Positions 11,036 through 23,000 of a DNA stretch of 46,803 nt are shown here, one piece after another (positions within the stretch are counted from its first letter, which is position 1; every line of letters starts with the position of its first letter). A model generated the notes under the pieces. The model saw nothing but the letters and a program-made list of their open reading frames with translations, had not been told where the DNA came from and did not search any database. The DNA is from Hydnum rufescens UP504 (lineage: Eukaryota; Basidiomycota; Agaricomycetes; Cantharellales; Hydnaceae). A program made the position numbers and the translations under genes. Location of the stretch: positions 31,482 to 78,284 of the forward strand of contig MU129078.1 in assembly GCA_014904985.1 (NCBI GenBank), written 5' to 3'.

Positions 11036-12150
11036 ACCAGAGGTTACGATAGTAAGAACCCTCGAACCCAAATTGTTACAATTTGACTGAATGAATTCTT
11101 TACGTGTTGGCCATCCGGCAGTCTTCTCGCCAGAAGGCACATCTTCAGCGAGTCTGGCGAGCATGCATTCTTGTATTAATGCATATTACCTCCTTGCTCA
11201 GGGCTTCTCTACCAGAGTATGCACCACGATCCTATAGGTGAATTTCTCCCAAATTACAATTGATTCATGAACCCCTAGTCGAGTATGCCATGGAGGCAAT
11301 TTCACCTGCGGGAGCCATAACAGGTGTCCTGGAAAAGGACAGCATCATTCTGGGAGTAGAAAAGAAAGTTACTGGGGAATTGTTGGATCTTTCCATTGCC
11401 AAAGAAGGTGGATATGGCAGTAGTGGAGTAGGCCAAGTGCTTTTTCATTGTATATCCAGGTCCACTGAAACCCCGTTCCCCGCCCAGTGACGTTGTGGCC
11501 CGCGTGGCAGGTCTTGCTGCAGATGCCAACTCTCTCGTCAATTACGCACAACAAGCTGCTCACAGGCATCTTTTCTTGTTCAATGAAGATATCCCTGTAG
11601 AACAGCTTGCCCAACGGTTGTGCGATTTGAAGCAGGGCTACACTCAATATAGGGGTCAGTCATTCATGCCCGCTTCCATACCAATTCTGCCTTCTCACTT
11701 TGCTTTGCACATCCCTTCATCCACCACTAGGTCTTCATCCATTTGGCTTGTCACTCTTATATGCAGGCTATGATCCACACTACTAATTCCAGCTGCACTC
11801 CTCGGATCTATCAGGGAATTGCAGCGGGCGGACAGTGATGTGCATCAGTGTGAACAATGACATGGCACAATGTCTTAAGCAGGAATGCAAGGATGGCTTG
11901 TCCACAGAAGAAGCTATCACTCTGATGATAAAGATTATGAACAAGACCATGAATTCCACCACACTCAGCAGTGGGAAATGTATGCACTTTGTTGCCCAAG
12001 ATATGATATCCTTTGTCTAACATTTGCATTATGTTCTTGCTGTTCAGTGGAATTCTTGATTCCCATGCTTGGTCCAATGATGAAACAACTGCTTGTGAAG
12101 ATATACAAGCCAGAGGAAATGGAGACAACACTAGGGAAAAAAGGGTATCA
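11036..12150 (+). pseudogene. Proteasome subunit alpha type-4 relic, copy B
   Basis: Blocks in order are RGYDS at about 11038, FSPEG at about 11125, VEYAMEAISPAGAITGVLEK and VEKKVTGELLDLSIAKEGG (11280-11430), and VAGLAADANSLVNYAQQAAH through DLKQGYTQYRG (11505-11655). After an intron come LCxLSLLYAG-type sequence, then KTMNSTTLSSGK (about 11940-11978) and KIYKPEE (about 12098-12118). No start codon is visible, the FSPEG exon runs into a stop, and the region around 11770-11850 has lost several residues. Like copy A it abuts the lactonase stop codon directly. Confidence 0.8.
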
Positions 12151-14462
12151 ATCATGGTTCACCTGAAGACCACACACTCCAAGGGGTACTTGGATGCACA
12201 GTCTCTCGGCTATGAAACATGCACACCTGGGGGTTGGGGTTGGGGTTGTAGAGTAGTAGTGACTCAACACCAGTGCATCTGGCAACACCTGGAATCTTGG
12301 CCTTCAGTGTGTTGTGGAATGTGGACTGAGACTGGGCATTGTGAGTATGATGGGATATACACTTGTACTATGCAAGACAGGATTAAACACACTCAATTAA
12401 TGTTCCAAGGCCCCAGAGTACTTGGCAAATTTCAATGGGACAAGTCAATGTCTAGGTATGAATGTATTCAAATGAAGCAGCAGCTGAATGTGAATTCAAT
12501 GCAAAATGGATGCAATAACATGGCTTCATCGACCAAAAAAATTGACAATACTCGTCCCATCAGTGCAATGATAATGGTAAGAATTGTAGGGCAGCAGAGA
12601 GATAGACAATCGGACATGGACATGACATGGGAGAATACAGTCACCCCATGATAACATCTTCCATTGGCTGGGATGGGGACCCACATTCATGTGGTGGCAG
12701 AGCATCTCAAATGACACTGCCATGTCTGATAGAGCCTCTATGTGCCACAAGGTCTGAGCTCCCAGTGCAGGCATGCCACTTGCCGAATGACTACTTGCCA
12801 CCAGACCTCCCTTTACTGGTGTATGCTGAGGTAAAGTCCAGGACCACTCACTACATACCCTAGCCATCCTTCATTATGTATAATTGCCTCATTAGGTACC
12901 CTAATACAGTCTTCTCCCTTATCCGGGTGTCACTGCCTCATTAATAATATGGTGAAACAATGAATTCTTGCTTATGCATCTCCACTGATGTCACAGGAGC
13001 TAGTTGTATGGAGACTCACTCAAACTGTTGGCAAACTGTGCCAATTGCTGAATTACATAATTGAGACCTTGAGAGAATGCCAATGACATCATCGCGCTCA
13101 CTGCCAAGTTACATAATTATAGTCTTCCTGAGGTCTCCCACTATAGGGGGTGGCCCTATGTTAGCTGCTTGTGTGTTTGAAGGATTGGATGGTGGTGCAC
13201 TCATATCTCTAGCAAATATTGCCCTCCAATGAGGGTTCAGTGTGTGCGAGAGAAAAATTGGGCAGGATGCAGAAAAAAGAATAGGGAGAAAGCAGCAAGG
13301 AGATCCTGTACTTATATACGCATGGCCTTTGCATCCTGTGGTAACCTAGCCCATGGTCCCTCATACTAGAGACTCTGCAGTGACTCTGCCACCTCAAGTA
13401 TGACTGAGTCAGGAGGCAGACAGCCTTTATGTGAGAGACTATCCATGTGGAGTGTCTCACACACCAGATGCAGTGGCTACAGAATGGACATGATCTGTGT
13501 GGCAGAAGAAATGGATGCAGTCTGTGTGGTGGAAGAAATGGACGTGGTCTGTATTATCATGCAAGCCTGTGTAATACATGGCTTCATTAAACATCAAGTT
13601 AACAACCCCATATGGGGCAATTGATTTCATATAGATCTGACCAGATTATTGGTCCTGCAATGGCTTCCTTGATGTCTACCCCTATTTTCTGTTTTTGGAT
13701 TCAGTCAACATTCAGGCTCTGGACTTGTGGCTGGCCAAGCTGAAAAAGCTGTCTCCACTTATAAGATGAGGTTGAAGACCCACAAAATTCTAACACTGAA
13801 CATGGAGGGTCAGAGTATGATGCAAATGAAAGCACAAGCAACAGTGATGATGATGGTATTTAATTCAAGTTTTTCATAGTAATGTAAAGATGTGGGCCAC
13901 ATGTGCCATTAATATGCAGCTAAAAATGTGTGACATTGTAGGTGACTTGTGACTGACCCCTGTCCCTGTGACCTGTAACCAGATAGTAAAAATGGTACAG
14001 AGGTGTACTTGAACCTTCACCCCATAGGGGAGTCCTCAAGTACACCACCACATGCACCAAACACCTGGCATCTGCATGGTATGTACTTTAACCCCATGAG
14101 CTGCCTCCTGGTGAAATTGTTCTTTGTGCTGCCAATTTTGGCCTCCAAACTCCCAGGAAACCATGCTAGGTGGGTTTCAAAATCTCAAAAGTTTCCCAGT
14201 GAGAGTGTGTAGGCTATCAACCTGAGTGACAGGGATCCTCTGAAGACTCAAGTCCTTTTTGGAACTTTTAAAAAGAAAGCCTCACAGTGCTGTCATCACA
14301 TCACTCCTTGCATATATTCTCCCTTGTCAAACACTTTACCTTCAGACCATCTCCCTCAGAGCTGCAATTACCCCATCTTCCCAATGAGATCCAATACTGG
14401 GGCAGTGTCATTATGTGCAATGCATGTCACAAGGATGAGGGCTGAGGTGGTATTAGGAAATG
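12151..14462. other. Gene-poor region, no recognisable gene
   Basis: Several open frames (for example 12013-12651 + and 12526-12867 -) have no recognisable motif and no intron-exon logic, and they overlap each other on opposite strands. A short G-rich stretch (GGTTGGGGTTGGGGTTG) lies near 12230. Nothing here supports an annotated gene; it may be degraded TE or gene sequence. Confidence 0.5.
13486..13560 (+). repeat. 27-bp tandem repeat, about 2.7 copies
   Basis: Units share AAATGGA(C/T) and TCTGTGTGG with GAAG at the end. In one frame they encode a 9-residue repeat of the type MDxVCVVEE. The array is short and diverged. Confidence 0.6.
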
Positions 14463-14469
14463 CACAAAT

Positions 14470-14564
14470 ATGACTTATGGAAAATGGGAGAAGACTCCTT
14501 GCAAGTTTGCCAAGTGCTGGAGATGCAGAAAAGTGAAGTACCAATGCTGGCACAACATCACCAG
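14470..14564 (+). pseudogene. Cysteine-rich fragment (possible Zn-cluster), cut by an LTR
   Basis: The frame reads MTYGKWEKTPCKFAKCWRCR then KVKYQCWHNITS, with the pattern C-x4-C-x2-C-x5-C seen in small fungal zinc-cluster segments. It ends exactly where the solo LTR begins. The fragment is too short to assign to a family. Confidence 0.3.
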
Positions 14565-15236
14565 TGTCAGGGTTTGCCCCTTACTCCAGTCAACTCCAGT
14601 CAACTCCAGTCCACTCCGGATCACTCTGGTCCTTGTCCACCCACCTCCAGTCTGGTTCTCCACTCATTTCCTTCACCCAAGTCCATTTTGCTTCTGGCTT
14701 GATTCCAGTTTGACTCTGGTCCAACCCTATCTTGGTTTCATTTCCTTTTCATCTCCCTTTCATTTCCCATTGCTTCCAGTTTGCCCCTGGCCGAGTTCCT
14801 GTTCCTGTTCCTGTCCCCCTTGTAACCACCCCCAGTTTAGCAATCACTCCCCTGTAGTATAGTCATCATGTATAAGTAGTCTGAGAGTGAAGTCCAGAGA
14901 CCCCAGCTTTGGTCTCTCAGGATTTCTGCTGTTACTCCAGACTACAGGTCAGCCTTCATGTATTCTGTATTCATATTACATAATCTCAGGATTTCCACTG
15001 TTACTCTGGACTACAGGTCCAAGTACTTCCCAGTTGACTCTGTGAGCTTAAGGACTGCTGTGCTCATTTCTGCCTAGTCCCCTCCAGGCCACTGGACTGC
15101 CTCTCTGTCCCCTCCTATCTTCATTATCTCATTCTTGCCCAGATTCTCCCAGACTTAGCTGGACTTACACTGGACTTAGCTGGAATTATCTGTGTTTATA
15201 TTTGTTTGGTGCTCTTGTTGCAGCATGGCCCTGACA
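14565..15236 (+). mobile_element. Solo LTR of the window's Gypsy family (older copy)
   Basis: It starts TGTCAGGGTTTG and ends GGCCCTGACA, collinear with the LTRs at 28371-29010 (reverse complement) and 44221-44906. The flanks ACCAG and GCCAG agree at 4 of 5 bases, a plausible decayed 5-bp target duplication. Many CpG sites of the other copies appear here as TG or CA (for example AGTCTGAGAGTGAAGTCC against AGTCCGAGAGCGAAGTCC), so it is probably the oldest copy. No internal region is attached. Confidence 0.85.
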
Positions 15237-16150
15237 GCCAGGCCCAATGGCCCAGTTAACCCAGAGCCTCATTATGCACATATGTTCTATGTGATCTGGA
15301 TGTGTTGCCGCCATATCTATGGTGGGACCATCAAACTCTTGCCTGCCAGTATCTGGTCCTCCTACCACACCTGCCAAATCTATGGGTGTTGATGAGCATG
15401 TTCGCAGTGGTTGGAATCAAGTTATGGGAACACTGCACCCAGCCACCCCCGCAATCCTTGTGGTCAGCACCACCCTCAACACATGGACTACCTCAAAAAC
15501 CTTCCCCTGTGTTGACAGATTCATCATCAACCTCTCATCCACTCCAATCCCTTCACATCTCCCTTACAAGCTACTTCTTGCAAGAGTTAACTCTTGATAC
15601 CTTGTGGACATCCCCAACAAACTATGTACTTGGTCCACTGAGCAGACCAGCTTTGGAGTGTGGACAAGTAAGGCAGGAAGCTGTGCATCAAGCCATATGC
15701 CAGTCACTGGTGCATCCTTGCTTCATTCCTATTGTCCATACTGTCTTCTGCAGTTCAGTCCCATCAGGGAATACACATGTCGAATTAGAGTATAGTGAGG
15801 GATGAGGGTCAAACAATGGGATGGATATTGATAGTCAACAAGGTCAGTTTCATTTCTTTTGTGATGTTTTCATGGTTAACATGGTTCCCCTTTGTGGTCC
15901 TGACAGCAGGACTGAACCAAGACCTTCTCTGACATACATTTTTTCCTTGTGTATATTCCCAATGAGCCACACTCACTGATATAGTGATGGGGGGTTTCTC
16001 ATACATCGACCACTTCTTTTTCTTCCTCTGTAGTTCACCATATGTGTTTGTCTGTCATCCTGGCTCTCCAAATCCAAAGTAAAGCATATATTTCCACACA
16101 CATGGATTGCAAGCAAGGGGGTGTGTTGCATAATACAGAAACCATGAAAA
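15237..16150. other. No recognisable gene
   Basis: The + frame 15302-15805 is proline/serine/threonine-rich in parts (for example HGLPQKPSPVLTDSSSTS) but shows no domain, start context or splice structure. An intron-like 3' end lies near 15906. No call is made. Confidence 0.4.
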
Positions 16151-16420
16151 TCAGTCCACAGCAAGCAACCTGCCAATTCCAGAAACCAATCTATTGTATT
16201 TCTCTTCTGCAAGACTTAAATCATCCTTGCATTGACTGAGTTTTCCCTGAAGACTACTAAGTTCCATGTGAAGTGCAGCATTCTCTGCCTCCAAGCGATG
16301 GGCCCTGACTCCCTCACATGTCTCTGCTTGGGAAGCACTGGGGGAGGGTGGGGGGGATTGGGAGAGAAGACAGGGTGAGGTCAACAAGTCAGGAGGTGGG
16401 ATGGGTGGTTCATCACTCAC
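16151..16420 (-). pseudogene. Coiled-coil protein fragment
   Basis: The frame encodes a proline-rich stretch (SDEPPIPPPDLL, SQSPPPSPSASQ) and then a heptad-rich segment (RLEAENAALHMELSSLQGKL, SLAEEKYNRLVSGIGRLLAV). It resembles leucine-rich coiled-coil proteins that are abundant but uncharacterised in Agaricomycetes. No start with a plausible upstream exon was found. Related coiled-coil sequence is at 45385-46200 on the + strand. Confidence 0.4.
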
Positions 16421-16803
16421 AAGGGGGCTGGTAGCAGTGACATCATCAAGGCCAGACCAGGCTAAACACCATGGCCATTAGAACACACTAGGGAAGACAT
16501 CCTGTTACTTACCCCAGAATCCACATTGGTTAGACTTTGCACATCTAAAAAATCCCCTCCCCCTAGTTGCCAGTTTTTTGGAGCAACAATGGGTTGCTGC
16601 AGTGAATCATCAATGATGTGTGAGGGGAAATTTGATCAGTTTACAAATGAGGCTGGGGGTCTTCTGCACAATGGCAGACAAGCTGGCCAGAACAGTACCT
16701 CAGCTGTGAATTGTGGTCAGTATAGAAGAAGGGTTGGGAGCTCCAATGACTGTCAAATAAAATCTGGTTCAGCCAGTGTGTAGATGGGAGACTGTGTTTC
16801 TGT
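16421..16803. other. No recognisable gene
   Basis: Short open frames only. The region may contain intronic or upstream sequence of the coiled-coil fragment on the minus strand, but no exon could be defended. Confidence 0.4.
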
Positions 16804-17297
16804 TTATTCAAATGGGTTGGTTTGCTTCAATGGTTGATCACTCTCTGCAAGATATGTATGTGTTTATTGGAGAATGGAATGTGATATGGACTAGCAATAG
16901 TCAATGATATATCGTAGATGCTTATAGGAAGGCTTATATGTGGGGATGCTTATGGAAAGGCTTATACATCTGGGATGCTTATAGAAAGGCTTATATGTGT
17001 TCATGTTGTGTTTGTTCATTTACTGATATTTGTGTGTCCTTGTTTATGTCCTCCTAGTCAAAATGCGGATATCTGTGGGCTATAGAATGGTCAGTGCTTG
17101 GTTAGTTTTGTTAGTATGCTTCAATCTTCTTTCCTGACTTGTATTTCATTATGCTTACTTTTTCCTTGGATGTCCAGCAACTCTAACCTTAGGTTCTGCA
17201 ACTATCCTTGGCTTCAGTATTTCACATAGATGGCTTCCAGTAGCTTGGTCTCAACAACCTTGAAGATGACTTAGCTCCAGATGGCTTTAGATAGACT
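16804..17297 (+). repeat. Dispersed repeat, inverted partner of 46371-46803
   Basis: It is collinear with the reverse complement of 46371-46803. Shared words include GGTTGATCACTCTCT, AGTCAATGATATATCGT, TTTCCTTGGATGTCCAGCAA and TGACTTAGCTCCAGATGGCT. There is no open frame of note. The two copies lie about 29 kb apart in opposite orientation; the partner runs off the window end. Confidence 0.85.
16918..17003 (+). repeat. 28-bp tandem triplication inside the dispersed repeat
   Basis: Three units of the type GATGCTTATAGGAAGGCTTA + TATGTGGG follow each other here, while the partner copy near 46,680 has a single unit. This is a local expansion. Confidence 0.75.
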
Positions 17298-17839
17298 TTT
17301 CTTTAGATTATAAGCAGAATGGTTGACAGTAGTAGACAGTGGTTGATTTCCAGAGTGAGGAGATGGGGGGGGAACAAGAAAATCTGCTAGCTTATATACC
17401 TATCTGAAGGTGGCTGTGCGTGGAGCAAGAACAAAAGAGTAATAAAGCTATGAGATCATAGTGATGTCATGGGGGAGTCATAGTGGAGTAGAACAAAAGA
17501 GCAATAAAGAAATGATGTCATAATGCAGTCATAGCTGAGTCATCCATAGAGTGTGATGTCATAGTGATGTCATAGTGATGTGATTCATAAAGAGAACAAA
17601 AGGATTCATAAAGGAAATGATGTCACTAGTTTGCTGAGCTTGTGGAGTAGTTGGAGCATGATGTCACTGACCATGTGGAGCATTCTGGGAGGCGAAATGA
17701 AGGGATATCTCTGGGTTCTGGAGATTAATTTGAGCATAGTCCAATGGTTAAGGTGTTTTGTTGCTGGTTGAGAATGGGACAAGTGCATGGGATGGGATTC
17801 GATGCAGAAACAGCAGTTTGCATCCGTAATAGATGTTCT
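17298..17839. other. No recognisable gene; short AT-rich repeats
   Basis: Words such as GTGATGTCATAG and AACAAAAGA recur around 17430-17620 (for example TGATGTCATAGTGATGTCAT). No coding signal. Confidence 0.5.
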
Positions 17840-18250
17840 TGGTATCATTAGATGCGTATTTTAACACCTGGGTGTGGTTGTTCCGAGAAGATCAGATGCG
17901 AACTGACAGAGAAATTCGTTTTTTACTGATGGGTGTTGATTCTAATAGTAATATTGTTCTGTAGAGTTCCGTTTTGATTTGTTCTTCACACTCTCAGTAC
18001 CGTTGGATGCGGATTTTTTATATCTTTCCAGGCACAGTTGTTTCGAGAAGATTAAATGCAAACTGACAGAGATATTCGTTTTTTACTGGAAATCCCAGAT
18101 TTTGATAGTAAAATTGGCCTGGAGAGTGCAGTTTGGGTCCATTTGACTTGTGTTTGGTACTGTTCGAAAGGTGTGAATTGTAGCTTTCTAAGCGTTATAT
18201 GAGCATACCTCTCTGATTAAAACTGATGGAGTTATAGAACGAATTTGGTT
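17840..18250 (+). repeat. Diverged relative of the 1.2-1.4-kb TG...CA element, tandem modules
   Basis: About three modules of roughly 140 bp contain ACCGTTGGATGCGGATTTTT, CCAGGCACAGTTGTTTCGAG, AACTGACAGAGATATTCG and TTTTTTACTG. The same ordered words occur in the interiors of 21587-22953 (+) and 33654-34873 (-). No ends with a target duplication were found, so this is a fragment. Confidence 0.6.
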
Positions 18251-20045
18251 TCTGTGTGTAGCCATAATTAATTTCATAATTGGTCATGTGATTGTCCAAT
18301 GGCTGGAAGTAGTGTAATTTTGCATTTTCTGATACTGGATGTTTTTATCTTCCACAGATGGTGAACACTTTTAATTGCAGCCCCTTGCAATGCCCTTTGC
18401 CTTTCTTGACAGTCATACAATTGAGATCTGACCATGCCTCCTCATGTAGGACCACCACATCCATCCTTCAAACCAAAGTGAGATTTCTTGTGAGTTTACA
18501 TTTTGAATTTGGTGATAGAAGTTGCTTATTGTTGGGTAAGGATCTTTAATATCCATGTTTTTAATAGTTTTTCCTTTGTATTATCCTAGGATTTTTAAGC
18601 GAATACCCACTTTGAATGGCATTGTTCAGGTGGAGGTCAAGAGTATCTGTGGAGAAGGTTCGGTGGGGTACAGACATGTTTTCTGGAATGTGGAGGAGAA
18701 GGCCAAATTTGATTTCAAGATCATGGCGCAACAAGGGTCAATTGTTATGTGGTTCTCTGAACTCGTATGTTGTCCAGTTGACCCTTTTTGTCTTTATAAT
18801 GCCATCATATGCAACTTGGGGATTTGGATAATAGTGGATAATTGTGTGGGGTTTGAGATGGGTGAATGGTTCTGGGTATGGGTAATCAAATTGCTGATAT
18901 ATAATTGTGTGAAGTTCCAATGGCATGGTGAACACTTTTTGATTCATGCCTTGAGGATAGTCATTCGATTTGCTTTTATGTCACTTTTGCATCTGCAGAT
19001 CAATAATCATGTGTCCATTTAATTTCACTTAGGCCTTTCATGGGTTCAAATTCCTTCATTGATGGGCAGGGTCATTTTCATTCATATTTTGCTGTCATCT
19101 TCTCATATGTCAATGTCATCAGGGGGCGGGTAGAGGGAGTGTTTTATTTTGAAGAGAATCAAACAGTGATGGGGATTGTGTGGGTGAAGTATGGGTCTGG
19201 GCACTCGTCCTCCATTTCACCAAATACTATGAGGATGAGGTGGATTCAAACAAAAAGGCAACTGTCTGAACTGAAGTCCCTGATTTGGATTTGGCTTAAG
19301 TAGGTGTAATAGAAGTGATCAGTGTTGTTTCCAATGTTGGGATAGAATATGCCAAATTCTCCTACATGTAGTGCCAGATAGTGTGAGTCGCAGTCAGTCA
19401 CGAAGGCTCCAAGGCCAATTTCAGTTTCTTCCATTGTTGCAAAGTCCTGACATGAGAGAGGAATTTGATCAGCAGTTGAATTCAAATTATTGCCTGAGTT
19501 CTCAATATCACCTGAGTTCCTGAATGTTTAATGAACATCCTTAATGATCATGGTTTTTACATACTGTTCGAGTTCATGGCTTTTTCAAGGTTGTAGCAGG
19601 AAGTTTTTGGATTTGAAGATGAAGGCATTTGGTCTGCATTTTTTGATGACTTTTGTATCCAGTTATTTGTCTTTGACATGTGACCAGATCTACTGTCTAT
19701 ATTCCCCTTTTTCCATTTTTCAGGCTGGTCAACCATATTTCCTACCTAGTTAGGTCTAGCAACAATGGGGTGCCATGGGGGTGCCAATTGGTATTCAATA
19801 CCGGAAAATGAGAGTAAGTGGGGCCCCATTGCACCCCAGTGGGGCCCCATTGCACCCCAATGGGGCCCCATTGTGGCCCCAAAATGTGCCCTTGATGCTC
19901 TTTCATATTTTCCATATCACTTGGGGCCCCACTACATGACCTTTCAAAATTTTGTTTTCTGAACATAGTATATTGCAGTATACTGGCTGAAACCTTCATT
20001 TTTAGTGTCTAATGTGAATGGTACATTATGTCAAGTATGAAAGGG
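18251..20045. other. No recognisable gene
   Basis: Open frames such as 18555-19022 (+) and 19246-19485 (-) show no known motif, and several stops fall in any extended reading. This stretch may include the terminal region of the KDZ transposon whose gene starts just to the right, but its ends could not be located. Confidence 0.4.
19819..19880 (+). repeat. 21-bp tandem repeat (TGGGGCCCCATTGCACCCCA)
   Basis: Nearly three copies of a self-complementary GGGGCCCC-containing unit. A related run of GGGG/CCCC words surrounds it (19760-19940). Confidence 0.8.
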
Positions 20046-23000
20046 TTAATCCTCATGTCCAAGAACAAGATCAAGAGAGGTTAATAATGTGAGATCTTCT
20101 AGCTCAGGTTGCTCCTCTAACTTGCCATTTTCATCATCATCATCAGAACTTGCTCCCAGATCCCCCTCTTCCCCTTCCCCAGGGGATAAATCCTTCTCTG
20201 CTTGTACTCTCCCTTGCTGGCAGACCCATGCCCTCCTTAAAGGAGGTGGCCAGTCTGGAATGCTCCCCCAATCCAGCTGCCCATCACTACCAGCAAGCCC
20301 AGTAGTGTGATGTTGCCAGGTATCAACAAGGTCATGCAACTGGTGTAGCTCTATCAAGGCAAAAAATTTAACATCTTCATCTGTTAAAATCCCAGCAGCT
20401 CTTAGTTTACAATAATTTAGTTAAGTCAGAAGGACCACACACCATTGCAGAGATCAACAGTGCACTGGGTAGCAACACATTGCATTGAAAACTAAGACCT
20501 TAGGTTGGAGAGTTCTGCCTTACAGCGTCTAAGCTCCTCATGGCAGTTCACCAGCTCCTGAGCATGCCAGATGCCACCACAGACTTCCTTGTCTGCAAGC
20601 CATGCAGGTACCTTCCCACCTGGAAAATTTGCCATATCCTCATGATGGGGCACTTGCCAAATATCTTCATCTACATCAAGCTTGTACACTGATGATGAAA
20701 TTTCTGGAGGGATATATGCATCCCTTGCAACATTCCCTTTCCCTCTAAGCTTCATCATCTGTTTTCAGATATCTTCATAGCGTTTAAGTGTTGCTTGAAT
20801 CCCAGAGACATGACCTTTCATTGCCTTTTCCACATGCTCCTTAGTCTTGTGGTCCAGCTGGTGACTTGTGTCTGCACGCTCTAGCCCCACAAGCTCAAAT
20901 TTACATGCTCTAAGCTTCATCAGGAGCTGGTCCCTCACAACCCTGATATTCAGTTGGAGGTTTATCCACTTGTTGGTCTTTAACTGCTCCAACTCCTTGT
21001 GGGACTTTTGATCAGAAAGATGAAGCTCCTCTGTCTTTTTTGCAATATTACTCTCAAGACGCTGCACACTAGCCCTTATCTCAGTAATCTTCAACTGCAG
21101 CTCATCCTCCAATGCAACTGTTCCAGTATCTGTCACAAGGCCTGCAAGCTCATCAGTAAGCTCCCTTAGATGTACCCTGAGTGAGTCCGCAGATTGGGAC
21201 ATAGACAGAATGTGTTCTATCGCACGCAATCCCTTTGTCTTTGACTGCCAAGGGATTGGCCTACTTTGAAAAGTGTGCTGCTCCTTGAACTGGTCCAAGA
21301 GATAGTTGATTGAGTCTTCACCAAGTTTTTCCTCAGCCATGGCCTCATGTCCCATGGTGCACAACACACAATCATGAAGCCACTTCCCTGCAGCCTCCTG
21401 TTTGAGCTCATCTATATGCTCCACTTGGAGATCAATTATGAACAGTCGTCTGTGATACTAAGAACACCAATAATCAGTATATCTTATTAATACTGGCTTA
21501 GCAAGTGAATGTACATACCCCAGTGACCTGCAGACCAGGAATAAGTTGCCTGAGCTCACTCCAGAATCTCTCACAACCTTCACCGTTGTAAGCAGGAATC
21601 TCCTAAGAGACTGTGCCACAGTCCAATATTGTTGAATCAAGGACGAAAGGAGAGGGCTACAGAGTCAATCTGTAGGTTAAGGTCTGATTGAATGAAAGGC
21701 CTTGAGGTTGAGAATTTGTCTTGCTAGGGTGGGCTTGCTCTAACAATGAATGAATGGAGGATTTAATTCAGAAATCACACTGATGGCTCTCCTCTTGAGG
21801 GCCTATCCAAAGTGTGAACAATACTAGATGTATTCTGGAAGTCACCCTGATGCCAACAGCTGTCCTTCAAGACTTTAGAGACTGAGGGTGAGGGGGAAAT
21901 CAATCAAAATTCACATCCCCTGCACTTAATATACATCTTGGAATAATGGCATGGTAACCAGCAGAATGGTGGGGCTAAGGCAAAAATGATGAAAAAGAGA
22001 TTGAGTCAAAAGCTTCAAAACTGAAGGAAATATTCAAGTAACAAGTCAGAATAGGGGAATATGGCTTAACCAAGGTATTCCTCCTCTCCTACTGAACAGA
22101 ATCCCTTGGGGAAAGGTGGAACTGGTCGCCCTAGATGAACCCTCCATCAGACATAGGGTACCGGAACCATAATTGCCTTTAATAATCAGAAAAGCGGAAG
22201 TAAAAGTGAAATGAGACATGGGGAGACTAAATTTCAGAAAGCCGAGTTCTAATCCGCTCGTTTTTCCCTTGGTACCATTCGATGCAAATTTTCAGCATCT
22301 TTCCAGGGGTGGTCATTACTAATGAATCAGATCAAAACTGGTGGAGATATTCATGAAATACTGAAGGATATTGTGGAGCATGAGGTAAAATCGACCTGGA
22401 GGATGCAGTTCGCATCCGATAAACGCGTATGTGGTACCGTTGGATAGGTATTGATCATAGCTTTCTGGGAGCTATCTTTCCGAGTCGATCTGATCAAAAA
22501 TAAGGGAGATATTCACGAAATACTCCTTCAGAGTATGGAAATAGCCCCTATTTGACATGTGACTAATCCATGAGTTGGATCCAAAGGATTAGGCAATATT
22601 GATTATATAATTGGGACTCATATATCCCCACCGAGGCAATGAGCAATGCATAATGGATTGGGTACCAAACAAACAGGGCAAGTTGAATTGCCTGAGCCAC
22701 AGTTGGCTGGGCTTGAAGTAACTACAATTTGAGGTAGTCTGTTGAAGACTTGGAGATGGACAAATAAATGTCTCATGTACAAGGTGGAGGAAAGAGAAAT
22801 AGAGTGGGTCTTGGAGAATTGAAATCCATGTTGTATGGCAATCAAAGGAATGGTAGGTATTTGAAAGATTGGAATTGAATAAATTGGATTCGTTTGAGGA
22901 GGTAGTTGGGTCCTGAAACGGAATATACGTAGTAGGGTTTTATCCCTCCAACACCGTCAGACAGCCCCCATTTTTCTGACTTCCTGGGGTGGTACCAAAG

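Larger units (their letters stand above)
9535..12150 (+). repeat. Duplicated lactonase-proteasome cassette, copy B
   Basis: This is the direct repeat of 57-2605. Copy B keeps sequence lost from copy A, for example the block encoding LLDLSIAKEGGYGSSG, but its proteasome C-terminus is more diverged (KIYKPEEMETTLGKKG in place of KIYKPAEIDALLAKHG). Confidence 0.85.

Noticed and set aside
12220..12240. GGTTGGGGTTGGGGTTG as an internal telomere tract
   Set aside because: Only about three imperfect units; usual fungal telomere repeat is TTAGGG, and no other subtelomeric sign is nearby.
18555..19022. 155-residue hydrophobic open frame as a membrane protein gene
   Set aside because: No recognisable family, codon pattern or splice context; T-rich DNA produces hydrophobic translations by chance.
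19246..19485. Minus-strand open frame as an exon of a known gene
   Set aside because: No domain or family could be recognised and adjoining sequence has many stops.
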